Source: Actinomyces bovis (lineage in GTDB: Bacteria; Actinomycetota; Actinomycetes; Actinomycetales; Actinomycetaceae). From it: 64,000 nt of DNA. Position 1 is the first letter of the stretch; every line of letters starts with the position of its first letter. Made by a program: the position numbers and the translations under genes. Shown here piece by piece: positions 31,097 to 39,498 of the stretch. Under the pieces are notes generated by a model. The model worked only from the letters and a program-made list of their open reading frames with translations, was not told the origin of the DNA and made no database searches. The stretch is from the NCBI RefSeq assembly GCF_900444995.1, contig NZ_UAPQ01000008.1, positions 1 through 64,000 on the forward strand, in the 5' to 3' direction.

Positions 31097-32509
31097 GTGG
31101 ATCATCGGCGGTTGCTCAGTAGTCTTTCCATGGCTTTTTTTGCGCAGGGAGTTAGCCTGCTGGTTAGTACTTGCGTTTCCCTTTTAGTTCCCAAACTTCT
31201 GGGGGTAAGCGCATTTGCGTATTGGCAGTTATTTTTGTTTTATTCCTCTTATGTGGGTTTTTTTCATTTTGGATTGAATGATGGTGTCTATTTGATTGAA
31301 GGAGGCCGTTCCGTCGACGACCTGGATTGGCCGCGAGTTGGGTCACAGTTCGTTGCTAGCGTGATAGTTGAGTCCGCTTTGGCGTTGGGGGGCCTGATTG
31401 CGGTACACCTAATAATAGGCTATGAGGAGCGCAGTTTTGTTGTGTCCATGGCTTTACTGTACATGGTGATAGCTAACTCTGCGTCTTTTTTGGGGATGCT
31501 GTTTCAGGCTTTGAGCGAAACTAAGGTGTTTTCGTTTTCTACACTTGTGGATAGGGTGATTTTCGGTGCTGGACTTTTGGGTGGGTTGGCGCTTGGAATT
31601 GAAGACTATCGTTTTTTTGTTTACGTTATGGTCGGGGCGAAGGTGTTTTCCTTGATCTATTGCCTCATCAAAGGTAGACTCCTTTTCGTTGGTCTGTCCG
31701 GTGAGGTGCTTCACGGATTTAAGCGATGCCTGAGGCCGATAGTCATTGGGGTGCAATTGATGGTGGCAAATCTGGCCGGAATGCTGGTGTTGGGCATAGT
31801 GCGAATTGTGGTCGATAGGAGGTGGGGTATTGAGACTTTTGGTCAGGTGTCGTTTGGGTTGACGCTGGTCGCTTTTGTGTTGTTGTTTGTTGGGCAGGTG
31901 TCTATGGTGTTGTTTCCTACGCTGAGGGGTGTTGGTGTAGTTGAACGACGACACCTGTTTTCTGTTATGCGGGATGGGTTAGTGCTGCTGATGCCTGTTG
32001 CATACTGTTTGTCAATTCCTGCGGCTTGGTTAGTTGGGAAGTGGTTGCCTGATTATGGGCCTGCGTTGAATTATTTTCTGTTAATGGTGCCTCTTTGTGT
32101 GTTTGATGGTAGGGCTAACTTGCTTGGTGTGACGTTTATGAAGGTTTTTGGGCGCACCCGGGTGCTGTTGTGGCTTAATGTCTTGTCGCTAGTAGTAGCG
32201 TCATCTCTGGTGGGGATCGGGGTGATGTGGGGGCGGGGTCCTCGTTGGGTAGTCATATCGGGAGTGGTTGCTTTTGTGGTGAGGGCGCTTGTCGCTGAGC
32301 GCATGGTTGGGCGGTGGGTAGGTGCGGGCGACTGGCATGCAGGTGTGGAAGATGTAGCGTTTGTGTTTTTCTACCTGCTAATGGTCTCTACGCGGAAAGG
32401 TTTGGAGGTCTTCCTTGGCTGCGCCGTAGGTTACGGTATTTTTCTGTGGTGGCATCGGGACCGGGCTGCGCGCATCTGGGGGCGTTTTGCGCAGAAGGTA
32501 TTTTCGTAG
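31097..32509 (+). CDS. Wzx-like polysaccharide flippase
   Basis: The 470-residue protein has about twelve hydrophobic segments and the MOP-type start FFAQGVSLLVSTCVSLLVPKLLG. It should move lipid-linked repeats across the membrane for the polymerase. GTG 31097 is preceded by AGGGAG. The gene is G/T-rich on this strand, and its composition still differs from the flanking housekeeping genes. It is the last gene of the biosynthetic block. Confidence 0.87.
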   Translation: MDHRRLLSSLSMAFFAQGVSLLVSTCVSLLVPKLLGVSAFAYWQLFLFYSSYVGFFHFGLNDGVYLIEGGRSVDDLDWPRVGSQFVASVIVESALALGGLIAVHLIIGYEERSFVVSMALLYMVIANSASFLGMLFQALSETKVFSFSTLVDRVIFGAGLLGGLALGIEDYRFFVYVMVGAKVFSLIYCLIKGRLLFVGLSGEVLHGFKRCLRPIVIGVQLMVANLAGMLVLGIVRIVVDRRWGIETFGQVSFGLTLVAFVLLFVGQVSMVLFPTLRGVGVVERRHLFSVMRDGLVLLMPVAYCLSIPAAWLVGKWLPDYGPALNYFLLMVPLCVFDGRANLLGVTFMKVFGRTRVLLWLNVLSLVVASSLVGIGVMWGRGPRWVVISGVVAFVVRALVAERMVGRWVGAGDWHAGVEDVAFVFFYLLMVSTRKGLEVFLGCAVGYGIFLWWHRDRAARIWGRFAQKVFS

Positions 32510-32623
32510 GTGGAGGCTGTAGTTAAGGAAGAGGGCGCCTTTTGGTGGCTTGTGCTGTGATAGTTTCGAAGGTGTGTTCTTTGCCCCGTCGCGCTGGTGG
32601 GCTGTTTGTGGTGAGATGTGTGC

Positions 32624-33766
32624 ATGAGCGACTCTTCCCCGTTCCTCCCCGTAGGTACGCAAGCCAGTGGCCACGATAGCGGAGACACACCTACGCGTCC
32701 CGCTTCGGGGCGACGAGGCCCTCGGCATTCGGAGGAAGGCGACAGGCGGCGTCGGATCCGCGGCTGGAAGGCTGTCATGCTCTCACTCCTGACAGTCGTT
32801 TTGGTACTGGGTGGAGGTGCAGTTGCCGCCGGATACTGGCTCAAGTCCTCACTCACCAAGAACCTGGAGACCATCGCTGACCCCTTCGCACACCTTCCGA
32901 CCCGGGCTCCTACGCAATCAGTACCCAAAGGTGAGGACCCCGCCGTCAACATTCTGGTCCTCGGAACGGATTCCCGCATCAGCGCCGGAGACCCCTCCAA
33001 GTGGCAGGCAGGTGCACAACGCACCGACGCCATGATGATCATGCAGATCGCAGGTGACAGGAAATCCGTCACCGTGATGTCCATACCACGAGACTCATGG
33101 GTAGACATCCCCGGACACGGCCAAGCAAAAATCAATGCCGCCTACTCCTACGGCGGTCCCACCCTTGCTATCCAGACCGTCGAGGCACTCACCGGTATCC
33201 ACCTGGACCACTTCGTCATAGCGGACTTCGAGTCCTTCGCCACCATGACAGACGAACTCGGCGGAGTCACCATCAACCTCAAACAGCCACAAACTCTGGC
33301 AGGCAAAAGCTTCCACGAAGGCGCCCAACTCCTCACCGGCAAGCAAGCCCTAGCCTACGTGCGCGAACGCTACTCCCTGCCAGAAGGAGACTTCGATCGC
33401 GTCCGCCGCCAACAATCCTGGATGCGAGCCATCGTCCGGCAGATCGGACAGAACGGCACTCTCAAGAGCCCCACAGCCCTCTACTCCTTCCTCAAAGTCG
33501 CCTCAGCCAGCGTGTCCGTGGACGACGGCTTCTCCCTGGAACAGATGCAAGCCCTAGGGGAGTCCCTGAAGAACGTCGGCTCCGGGATCACCTTCTTCAC
33601 CGCACCCACCGCCGGCACCGGCACCAGCGCCGACGGCCAGTCCATCGTGCTGCTCGACCAGGCCGCAGACGCCCCGATCTTCAAAGCACTCGCAGAAGGC
33701 AAAGGCTACAAGTACCTACAAGACAACCCAGGAGCAGCCACACTACTGCCCAGTGTGGTCAACTAA
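32624..33766 (+). CDS. LytR-CpsA-Psr (LCP) family glycopolymer ligase
   Basis: Residues 1-48 are cytoplasmic and charged; one membrane helix follows (about 50-70). The extracellular LCP domain has NILVLGTDSR, RTDAMMIMQI, SVTVMSIPRDSWVDIPG, KINAAYSYGG and VRERYSLPEGDFDRVRRQ. These hold the Arg/Asp residues that bind polyprenyl pyrophosphate. LCP enzymes attach capsule or wall polymers to peptidoglycan, which fits the position right after the cluster. ATG 32624 is preferred; GTG 32618 is an in-frame option. Composition is again the high-GC host type. Confidence 0.92.
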   Translation: MSDSSPFLPVGTQASGHDSGDTPTRPASGRRGPRHSEEGDRRRRIRGWKAVMLSLLTVVLVLGGGAVAAGYWLKSSLTKNLETIADPFAHLPTRAPTQSVPKGEDPAVNILVLGTDSRISAGDPSKWQAGAQRTDAMMIMQIAGDRKSVTVMSIPRDSWVDIPGHGQAKINAAYSYGGPTLAIQTVEALTGIHLDHFVIADFESFATMTDELGGVTINLKQPQTLAGKSFHEGAQLLTGKQALAYVRERYSLPEGDFDRVRRQQSWMRAIVRQIGQNGTLKSPTALYSFLKVASASVSVDDGFSLEQMQALGESLKNVGSGITFFTAPTAGTGTSADGQSIVLLDQAADAPIFKALAEGKGYKYLQDNPGAATLLPSVVN

Positions 33767-33953
33767 CCAAACCAGGCCCATCCAGGCCTGGCCAGCACCA
33801 CGCGGCCAACCCCCCAGCCGGAGACCACCGGATCAGCAGCCGTACCCCCGGGGCTGCAGCACCAGCACGGCGCAGGCGGGGCAAGTGCGCCGCCCCAGAA
33901 GCCCCTGTCCGGGACACGATTACCACAGGCCACCTCCCGGCAGATCTAGCGGA

Positions 33954-34418
33954 CTACCCCCAGACGTCCCTGACCCAACGCGCACGCGCCCGCCGCAGCC
34001 AGAACCAGCGCAAGCCACACTGAGCTGCCAAGGCAACAACCGCACAAGCAGCCGCCCCCGGCCACGGCAGCACACCCGTGCCGGAGACCAGACCCAGCAG
34101 CGCAACCCCCACAGCAAAGCCAGCCGCCGCCGCAGCCGCAAAGCGCACAGACTCCTTGGCCGCCCAAGGCCAGTAACGAGAGGCAACCACACAAGCGACC
34201 ACCTGCAGCGCCAGCGCCCACACCACCACCACAACCGGCATCAGCAAAGAACCACCGTGCGGCCCCGGGGCCAAGGTGCGCACCCCAAAGGCCCCAACCA
34301 CACAAGCCCCCCACACGACCGCATCCACAAGAAGCGCACGACTGTCCAAAGGCAGACGCCGATCCAGCTCCGCTGGCGTAGGCGTACGACCCCCATAAGA
34401 AACAGCAGCTGCTGGCAT
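33954..34418 (-). CDS. small membrane protein, unknown
   Basis: The 154-residue product has about four hydrophobic helices after a short hydrophilic start (RTPTPAELDRRLPLDSRALL) and ends with an Arg-rich tail. I chose ATG 34418 because GGGGGGT lies just before it; a TTG at 34478 would extend it without a ribosome site. It faces the LCP gene tail to tail. I recognise no family; resemblance to small integral-membrane accessory proteins is not strong enough to name. Confidence 0.6.
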   Translation of the reverse strand: MPAAAVSYGGRTPTPAELDRRLPLDSRALLVDAVVWGACVVGAFGVRTLAPGPHGGSLLMPVVVVVWALALQVVACVVASRYWPWAAKESVRFAAAAAAGFAVGVALLGLVSGTGVLPWPGAAACAVVALAAQCGLRWFWLRRARARWVRDVWG

Positions 34419-34833
34419 AAGACCCCCCACAACACTCGCAAGCAGTGCCGCAGGCCAGAGGCTTGCCGCCGCAAGCAAAACTACCCGCGGTCACCATTGA
34501 CCTAAGAAGGTTATCAGTGAGATGGAAGCAATAGAGCTGTTGCTGGCCGCATGGTCCTGTGGTGAATCCGCAAGAACGGGGCGGGGCAGGCCGCATAGGC
34601 CCAGCCGAAACGGCCTCCTCCCAACGGTTTCACGAGCACGCCTTGGTGGAAACCTCCGCAACCGGCGACCGGTGGGGCCCTCACCCGTGCCGCTGCCCCA
34701 GGAGACCGCCTCCCGAACGGCCTAGAGCAGCCCCTACCTTGCAGGCGCAGGCCGTGAAGTGCTACCCAGTAGAGGAGAGCGGCGGCACCGTCTGCGCCTT
34801 GCGGCTCCGTGGCCAGGTGCGGGTACCGACTAG
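34419..34833 (+). other. region without a recognisable gene
   Basis: These 415 bases have only weak overlapping open frames with poor codon structure. I see no RNA gene or strong repeat. The region may be eroded, since a decayed HicA-like gene follows. Confidence 0.4.
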
Positions 34834-34929
34834 GCGCCATGCCTCCGTCTGCAACGAAGCCGCAGGGCCGACAGCCCGCATCCCCCCCTGAGCCCGTGGC
34901 TGATAGCCTGCTGCTGGAGCCAGGCCACG

Positions 34930-35070
34930 ATGCGGCGCGTGACGGGTGGCAACCACGCCAAAGCCACTATCGGCAGCTGGTCTGAGCCCATGCCTCGGCA
35001 CAATGAGGTTAGTGAGATGCTGGCCTGCATCATCGTCAAGCGCGCCCGAAAGGCGCTTGAGGAGGATTGA
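34930..35070 (+). pseudogene. HicA-like toxin, truncated
   Basis: The frame reads MRRVTGGNHAKATIG, then PMPRHNEVSE and a C-terminal helix, ending 3 bases before the HicB-like start. GGNH with the His, and PRHNE, are the diagnostic RNase-like HicA motifs. The N-terminal 15-30 residues of a normal HicA are missing or have lost similarity: the frame is open from 34834 but holds no good start. It is probably a 5'-truncated toxin, still coupled to its antitoxin gene. Confidence 0.65.
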
Positions 35071-35073
35071 GAC

Positions 35074-35451
35074 ATGACTACTATCCACGCCAGCGCACAG
35101 CGGGACGGTAAGTGGTGGGCCGTCAGCTTCACCGTCGACGGTCACGAGTACGGGACCCAGGCGCGACGCCTCGACCAGGTCGAGGCTATGGTCAAGGATG
35201 CTGCCGCACTCATGACTGACCGCAGCGAGGATACCTTTGTTGTTTCTGTGAACGTGCTCGTCCCTGACTATCTCAAGGTCGTCAACGACTACCGTGCCGC
35301 GGCCCGCACAGCCAAGGAAGCCGCCGAGGCGGCTCAGACCGCCTCACGAGCCGCAGTCACACAGCTGAGATCTGCTGGCCTGCCTGTGCGTGACGTTGCC
35401 ACGCTCATGGGCATCTCGCCCCAGCGCGTCTCCCAGCTGGCTGCCTCCTGA
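35074..35451 (+). CDS. HicB-like antitoxin with HTH tail
   Basis: The 125-residue protein has the HicB-type partial RNase H fold at the start (TIHASAQRDGKWWAVSF...YGTQARRLDQVEAM). An Ala-rich helix follows (about 70-95), and then a helix-turn-helix (LPVRDVATLMGISPQRVSQLAA). Such antitoxins block HicA and bind their own promoter. SD GAGGAGG overlaps the end of the HicA-like remnant. Two homologues exist in this window, at 4502-4716 (deleted) and 50153-50530 (prophage). Confidence 0.85.
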   Translation: MTTIHASAQRDGKWWAVSFTVDGHEYGTQARRLDQVEAMVKDAAALMTDRSEDTFVVSVNVLVPDYLKVVNDYRAAARTAKEAAEAAQTASRAAVTQLRSAGLPVRDVATLMGISPQRVSQLAAS

Positions 35452-35583
35452 AACCGTACGCCCTCCGGAACCCTGCACGCCACGGCTGCCGTCCAGCCGT
35501 GGTGGGCCGCCTCCGGGCGGCGTGCGCCGTCACGCACAGCAAGAACCCCCGGAATCCGTTGGGATACCGGGGGGAACCAGCGG

Positions 35584-35657
35584 GGTGGCTGACGGGGTTT
35601 GAACCCGCGACCTCCTGGACCACAACCAGGCGCTCTGCCGACTGAGCTACAGCCACC
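35584..35657 (-). tRNA. tRNA-His (GTG)
   Basis: The minus strand reads GTGGCTGTAGCTCAGTCGG, anticodon loop TTGTGGT, then GGGTTCAAACCCC and CAGCCACC. Acceptor GTGGCTG pairs with CAGCCAC, and the extra G(-1) that is typical of tRNA-His is present. The anticodon is GTG; CCA is not encoded. Confidence 0.95.
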
Positions 35658-35778
35658 ATGTACACCTATTGATGCAACGACCGGTACTTTATCGGCTCCA
35701 CCGCTGGCGGCACCAATCCGCTGGCGGTGGGCTCGGTCACGTCCCGACTGGACCCGGTCCGCCAGAACCCACCAGCGC

Positions 35779-36399
35779 TCAGATGGCGTCCCGGGTGGGG
35801 GAGGCGGCCACCCGCGCGGCAACCTCCTTGCACTCCTCCGACGTCGGCCCCTCACCAGCCGGGAACAGCACCTCCCGGTAGTAGCGCAGCTCGTCAATGG
35901 ACTCCAGAATGTCCGCCAGCGCCCGGTGCCCACCGCGCTTCTCGGGGGAGTGGAAGAAGCTGCGCGGATACCAGCGCTTAGCCAATTCCTTCACAGAAGA
36001 GACATCCACCACCCGGTAGTGCAGGTGGTCAATCAACTCCGGCATATCCCGAGCCAGGAAAGCCTTATCCGTGCCCACAGAGTTGCCCGCCAGCTGAGCG
36101 GTGCGCGGCGTAGGCACCAACTCCTTGAGGTAGTCGAGCACCACCTTGGTGGCCTCCTCCAGGCTCAGGCCCCCCTCCAGCTCCTTAAGCAACCCCGAGG
36201 AGGTGTGCATCTGCCGCACGTAGTCCCCCATCTGCTCAAGCGCCTTGGCGGGCGGCTTAATCAGCACGTCAAGGCCCTTGGCTAAGGGGCGCAACTCGTA
36301 GTCGGTCACGACTACGGCCACCTCCACTAGGGCATCCGCCTCAAGGTCGAGGCCCGTCATCTCGCAGTCGATCCACACCAGTGGATCTGAGGTGGTCAT
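35779..36399 (-). CDS. orn: oligoribonuclease (DEDDh 3'-5' exonuclease)
   Basis: It degrades RNA pieces of 2-5 nt to mononucleotides. The 206-residue protein carries the DEDDh set: WIDCEMTGLD (Asp, Glu), GNSVGTDKAFL (Asp) and EKRGGHRALADI (His and Asp). I start at ATG 36399 because the product then begins directly with the conserved first strand; longer forms have no conserved sequence. It lies 83 bases after the ABC transporter gene on the same strand and may share its transcript. Confidence 0.95.
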   Translation of the reverse strand: MTTSDPLVWIDCEMTGLDLEADALVEVAVVVTDYELRPLAKGLDVLIKPPAKALEQMGDYVRQMHTSSGLLKELEGGLSLEEATKVVLDYLKELVPTPRTAQLAGNSVGTDKAFLARDMPELIDHLHYRVVDVSSVKELAKRWYPRSFFHSPEKRGGHRALADILESIDELRYYREVLFPAGEGPTSEECKEVAARVAASPTRDAI

Positions 36400-36481
36400 T
36401 TGTCGGCTCACGCTGCGCGAGTCTAGCCCCGCAGCGCCCAAGCAGTCGCCAGGACCGCCGGAATGCCGCCAGGCTGAAGCC

Positions 36482-39139
36482 TCAGCGCTGACCTCGGCGA
36501 GCCAGCCCCACGAAACACAAGCAAAGGCTGGCACAGCCAACCAAGGCGAGCATTCCCAGATCCCACAGCCACTGCCCACTGCTGTGCTCCCACAGGGCAT
36601 CATGGCGGTGCGGCACGATCTTGTTGAGTTCCACCGTCGCCCCAGCCATGGCGTAACCCCAACGCGCGGGCATCAGCCAAGAAAGCTGTTCAAACACAGC
36701 CCGCCCAGCCACCGGGATCAAGCCACCCGAAAGCACCAACTGGCCCATGATCGAGACCACCAACACCGGCATTACCTGCTCAGAGGACGACACAAAGGAC
36801 GATATCGCCAGGCCCAACAGACCCGAAACAAAAGCCACGGCCCAGCAGGCCACCGCGAGTTCCAAACCGGGGGAGCCAAGCAGTATTGCGGCGTCGGGGG
36901 CATCGTTAAGAGCTAGGGCGGTGCCAGCCATCAATGCTGTCTGGACCGTGACGATCAGGGCCAGCACCAAGGCCTTGCCAAACATATAGGCCCCAGAACG
37001 CAAGCCCACGGCTTTCTCCCGCAAGAACACGTCCCGCTCGCCGATCAGTTCACGGATCGTCACGGACATGCCCGCAAACGCACCACCCGTAATCATGATG
37101 ACCAGCAACTCCAGTGCCTGCGTGGAAATCCGCGGGCAAGGATTATCCGGAGTTGGCGCCGCATACACCGGTATGCCGAAGCCAGAGTCACCCTTGATGG
37201 CCTTAGTCAACAGTCCCATGACCAAGGGCAACACCAGCATGAAAGCCAGGTATGACGGGTCCGCTGCAATGATCCGCAAATGGCGGCGCACCAGGGTGGA
37301 AATCTGCCGCAGAGCTGCCTGCTTACGTGGGGCGGAAGTAGGCGCGGGCCGGGAGGCCGACTGCGCCTGGGTGGCGCCGCGCCGGGTGGAAGGCACTGCC
37401 TGCTCCAGGTGCCCACGCAGCGGCTCCGTGTGGTTGCGGATCAGGGCGTACACATCCGCGTAGCCGTCGATCACGCCCGGGTCGGCAAAACCGCCCTTGG
37501 GGGCGTGCAGCAGCAGCTGCCCGGCGCGAGCCAGCTCGGCGTGGCGGGCCCGGAAGTAGGGGATTACCTCGCGTGGAGAACCGAAGTACACCGGCTTACC
37601 TCCGGCAGCCAGGATCAGCACCTTGTCTGCACGGTCGATGTGGTTCTCGTTGTGGGTCACCACCATGACGGTGCGGCCCGTGTCCCCCGGGCGGGTGCCG
37701 TGTGCCAGCGTGGCCAGCAGGTCCATGACGTCGCGGTCCAGCTGGGGGTCCAGGCCTGAGGTCGGCTCGTCCAGGAACAGCAGCTTGGGTTTGGTTAGCA
37801 GCTCAATTGCAGTGGATACGCGCTTGCGCTGACCACCTGAGAGCTTCTTGACACGCTTGTCCACATGCTCGGTCAGGTCCAGATCCTCCAGGACCTCCCG
37901 GATCCGCTGGGCCCGCTCGGCTTTGGTCAAGTCAGCAGCCAGGCGCAGCTCAGCAGCGTAATGGAGGGTCTGGCGTACGGTCAGCGCCGAGTGGACGACG
38001 TCGTTCTGCGGCACCACACCGATGGAATTGCGCATGACGGCGTACTGCTCATAAACGTCGAAGCCGTTGAACAGCACCTGACCACTTTGAGCCTTCTGTT
38101 CACCGGTAAGGGCCTTAAGCAACGTGGACTTACCAGCACCCGAGGGACCCACCACGGCCAACAGCTCACCACCGGGCAAGGAGAAGGAAATCTGATCCAA
38201 CAGCCGCTTGCCGTGATCCACTGTAAAGACCAGGTCCTTGGCAACCAGACCCTCCTCACCCTCGATGGCCGTTTGCACCTGGCATACGCCGTCGGGGTTG
38301 ATCGCGATCAGCGTGGCGCCCATTGCCATGACCAGCGGTCGATCCACCAGCACTGAACGCATGCGCTGGTTACCAACCCATACGCCATTGGTGGAGCCCA
38401 GGTCCGTGACCACGATGCCCTGCTGCGTCAGGTCAATGCGGGCATGGTGCGCGGAGACCAGCGGATCGTCCTTGAGCACCAGCGTGTTGTCAGCCGCACG
38501 ACCAATCGTGCCCGAGGACGTGATGCGGAAGGCCTGCAAAGTGGTGCGCCGCGTGCCGCCCTGGGCGGTGCTGGCCGCAACGGGAGCAGCGGAGACCGGG
38601 CCTGATCTGGCAGGCCCGGTGCTCTGGCCCTGGGTGTAAGCAGCCTGCGGGTAGCCGGTCTGTGCTGCCTGCTGGGGAGCGGCCGGGCTCTGCGGCGCGG
38701 AGGCCTGGGGGGTGGGGCTCGGCGCACCAGCCTGCGGGTAGCCGGTCTGCGCTGGCTGCTGGGGGGCAACACCAGCGGTGCCGTAGGTGGTGGCTGCAGA
38801 TGGCGCAGAGGGGGCAGAAGCGCCGGAAGCCTCATAACCCACCGGCGTCAGCACCAACACCGGACCGGAGGCGTCACCCAGCTGGATCCGGGTGCCCTGC
38901 GTAATGAGTGTGCTTTGAGCACGCTGCCCATCAACCAGCATGCCGTTGCTGCTCAGACAGTTGACGCGCCAGCCCTCAGCTGTGGGGGATACCTCCAGAT
39001 GGCGGCGGGAGACAATCGGGGCCTGCACCACCACATCGCATTGGTCTAGGCGACCCACTGTGAAGGCGTTCCGGAAGGTGGTGGGCGCCATAGCGCCGGG
39101 GGAGGAGAGCAGTCTCACGGCAAGGGCGGAGGAAGGCAC
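36482..39139 (-). CDS. ABC-2 type transporter with two FHA domains
   Basis: One 885-residue chain contains an FHA domain (about 25-90, VGRLDQCDVVV and SRRHLEV) and a Pro/Gln/Ala linker with two TGYPQA repeats. A second FHA follows (about 205-280, IGRAADNTLVL and GSTNGVWV). The ABC-G-type ATPase has Walker A GPSGAGKST, signature LSGGQRKRV and Walker B LLFLDEPTSGLD. Six membrane helices lie at about 625-885. FHA domains bind phosphothreonine, so a Ser/Thr kinase probably controls it, as for mycobacterial Rv1747-like exporters. GTG 39139 has AAAGGA 5 bases upstream. The substrate is unknown. Confidence 0.9.
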   Translation of the reverse strand: MPSSALAVRLLSSPGAMAPTTFRNAFTVGRLDQCDVVVQAPIVSRRHLEVSPTAEGWRVNCLSSNGMLVDGQRAQSTLITQGTRIQLGDASGPVLVLTPVGYEASGASAPSAPSAATTYGTAGVAPQQPAQTGYPQAGAPSPTPQASAPQSPAAPQQAAQTGYPQAAYTQGQSTGPARSGPVSAAPVAASTAQGGTRRTTLQAFRITSSGTIGRAADNTLVLKDDPLVSAHHARIDLTQQGIVVTDLGSTNGVWVGNQRMRSVLVDRPLVMAMGATLIAINPDGVCQVQTAIEGEEGLVAKDLVFTVDHGKRLLDQISFSLPGGELLAVVGPSGAGKSTLLKALTGEQKAQSGQVLFNGFDVYEQYAVMRNSIGVVPQNDVVHSALTVRQTLHYAAELRLAADLTKAERAQRIREVLEDLDLTEHVDKRVKKLSGGQRKRVSTAIELLTKPKLLFLDEPTSGLDPQLDRDVMDLLATLAHGTRPGDTGRTVMVVTHNENHIDRADKVLILAAGGKPVYFGSPREVIPYFRARHAELARAGQLLLHAPKGGFADPGVIDGYADVYALIRNHTEPLRGHLEQAVPSTRRGATQAQSASRPAPTSAPRKQAALRQISTLVRRHLRIIAADPSYLAFMLVLPLVMGLLTKAIKGDSGFGIPVYAAPTPDNPCPRISTQALELLVIMITGGAFAGMSVTIRELIGERDVFLREKAVGLRSGAYMFGKALVLALIVTVQTALMAGTALALNDAPDAAILLGSPGLELAVACWAVAFVSGLLGLAISSFVSSSEQVMPVLVVSIMGQLVLSGGLIPVAGRAVFEQLSWLMPARWGYAMAGATVELNKIVPHRHDALWEHSSGQWLWDLGMLALVGCASLCLCFVGLARRGQR

Positions 39140-39273
39140 AACGGTCCTTTCGCAACAGCTGACGGACGCCGAGCGCCGCCACGGCACAAGCCAGACAATA
39201 CCGGCAGTCCCAGCGTTCTGGCTGAATTGCCGTAGGCTGTCCGGGGTCTGAGGTCACCAAGCCTCTCAGCCAC

Positions 39274-39349
39274 GCCTCCATAGCTCAATGGATAGAGCAT
39301 CGGCCTTCTAATCCGCAGGTTCCCGGTTCGAGTCCGGGTGGGGGCACCA
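39274..39349 (+). tRNA. tRNA-Arg (TCT), probable prophage attachment site
   Basis: The acceptor GCCTCCA pairs with TGGGGGC through one T-G wobble. The D arm is GCTCAATGGATAGAGC, the anticodon loop is CTTCTAA (TCT) and the T arm is CCCGGTTCGAGTCCGGG. CCA is encoded. The anticodon stem has two weak end pairs. An integrase gene begins 150 bases later, so the 3' half is the likely attL core; its second copy lies outside the window. Confidence 0.9.
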
Positions 39350-39498
39350 CGCGAATCGTGCCATTCCGGCGCACTGCCAAGCGAAAATCGCTCCCGCGCC
39401 CAAGCCTTGGCTACACCCTAAATCGCCCTATATCCTCCATTACGTGACACGGACTGCTGCACTTGCTGCTGCACCTCACCTCACGACAGGAGGACACC

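Noticed and set aside
34514-34840. Minus-strand frame of 108 codons
   Set aside because: Composition is erratic, there is no SD and no domain; the region looks eroded.
35460-35580. Hairpin CCACGGCTG/CAGCCGTGG and GGGGG/CCCCC repeats between the HicB-like gene and tRNA-His
   Set aside because: May be a terminator, but there is no T run and the arrangement is not clear enough to list.
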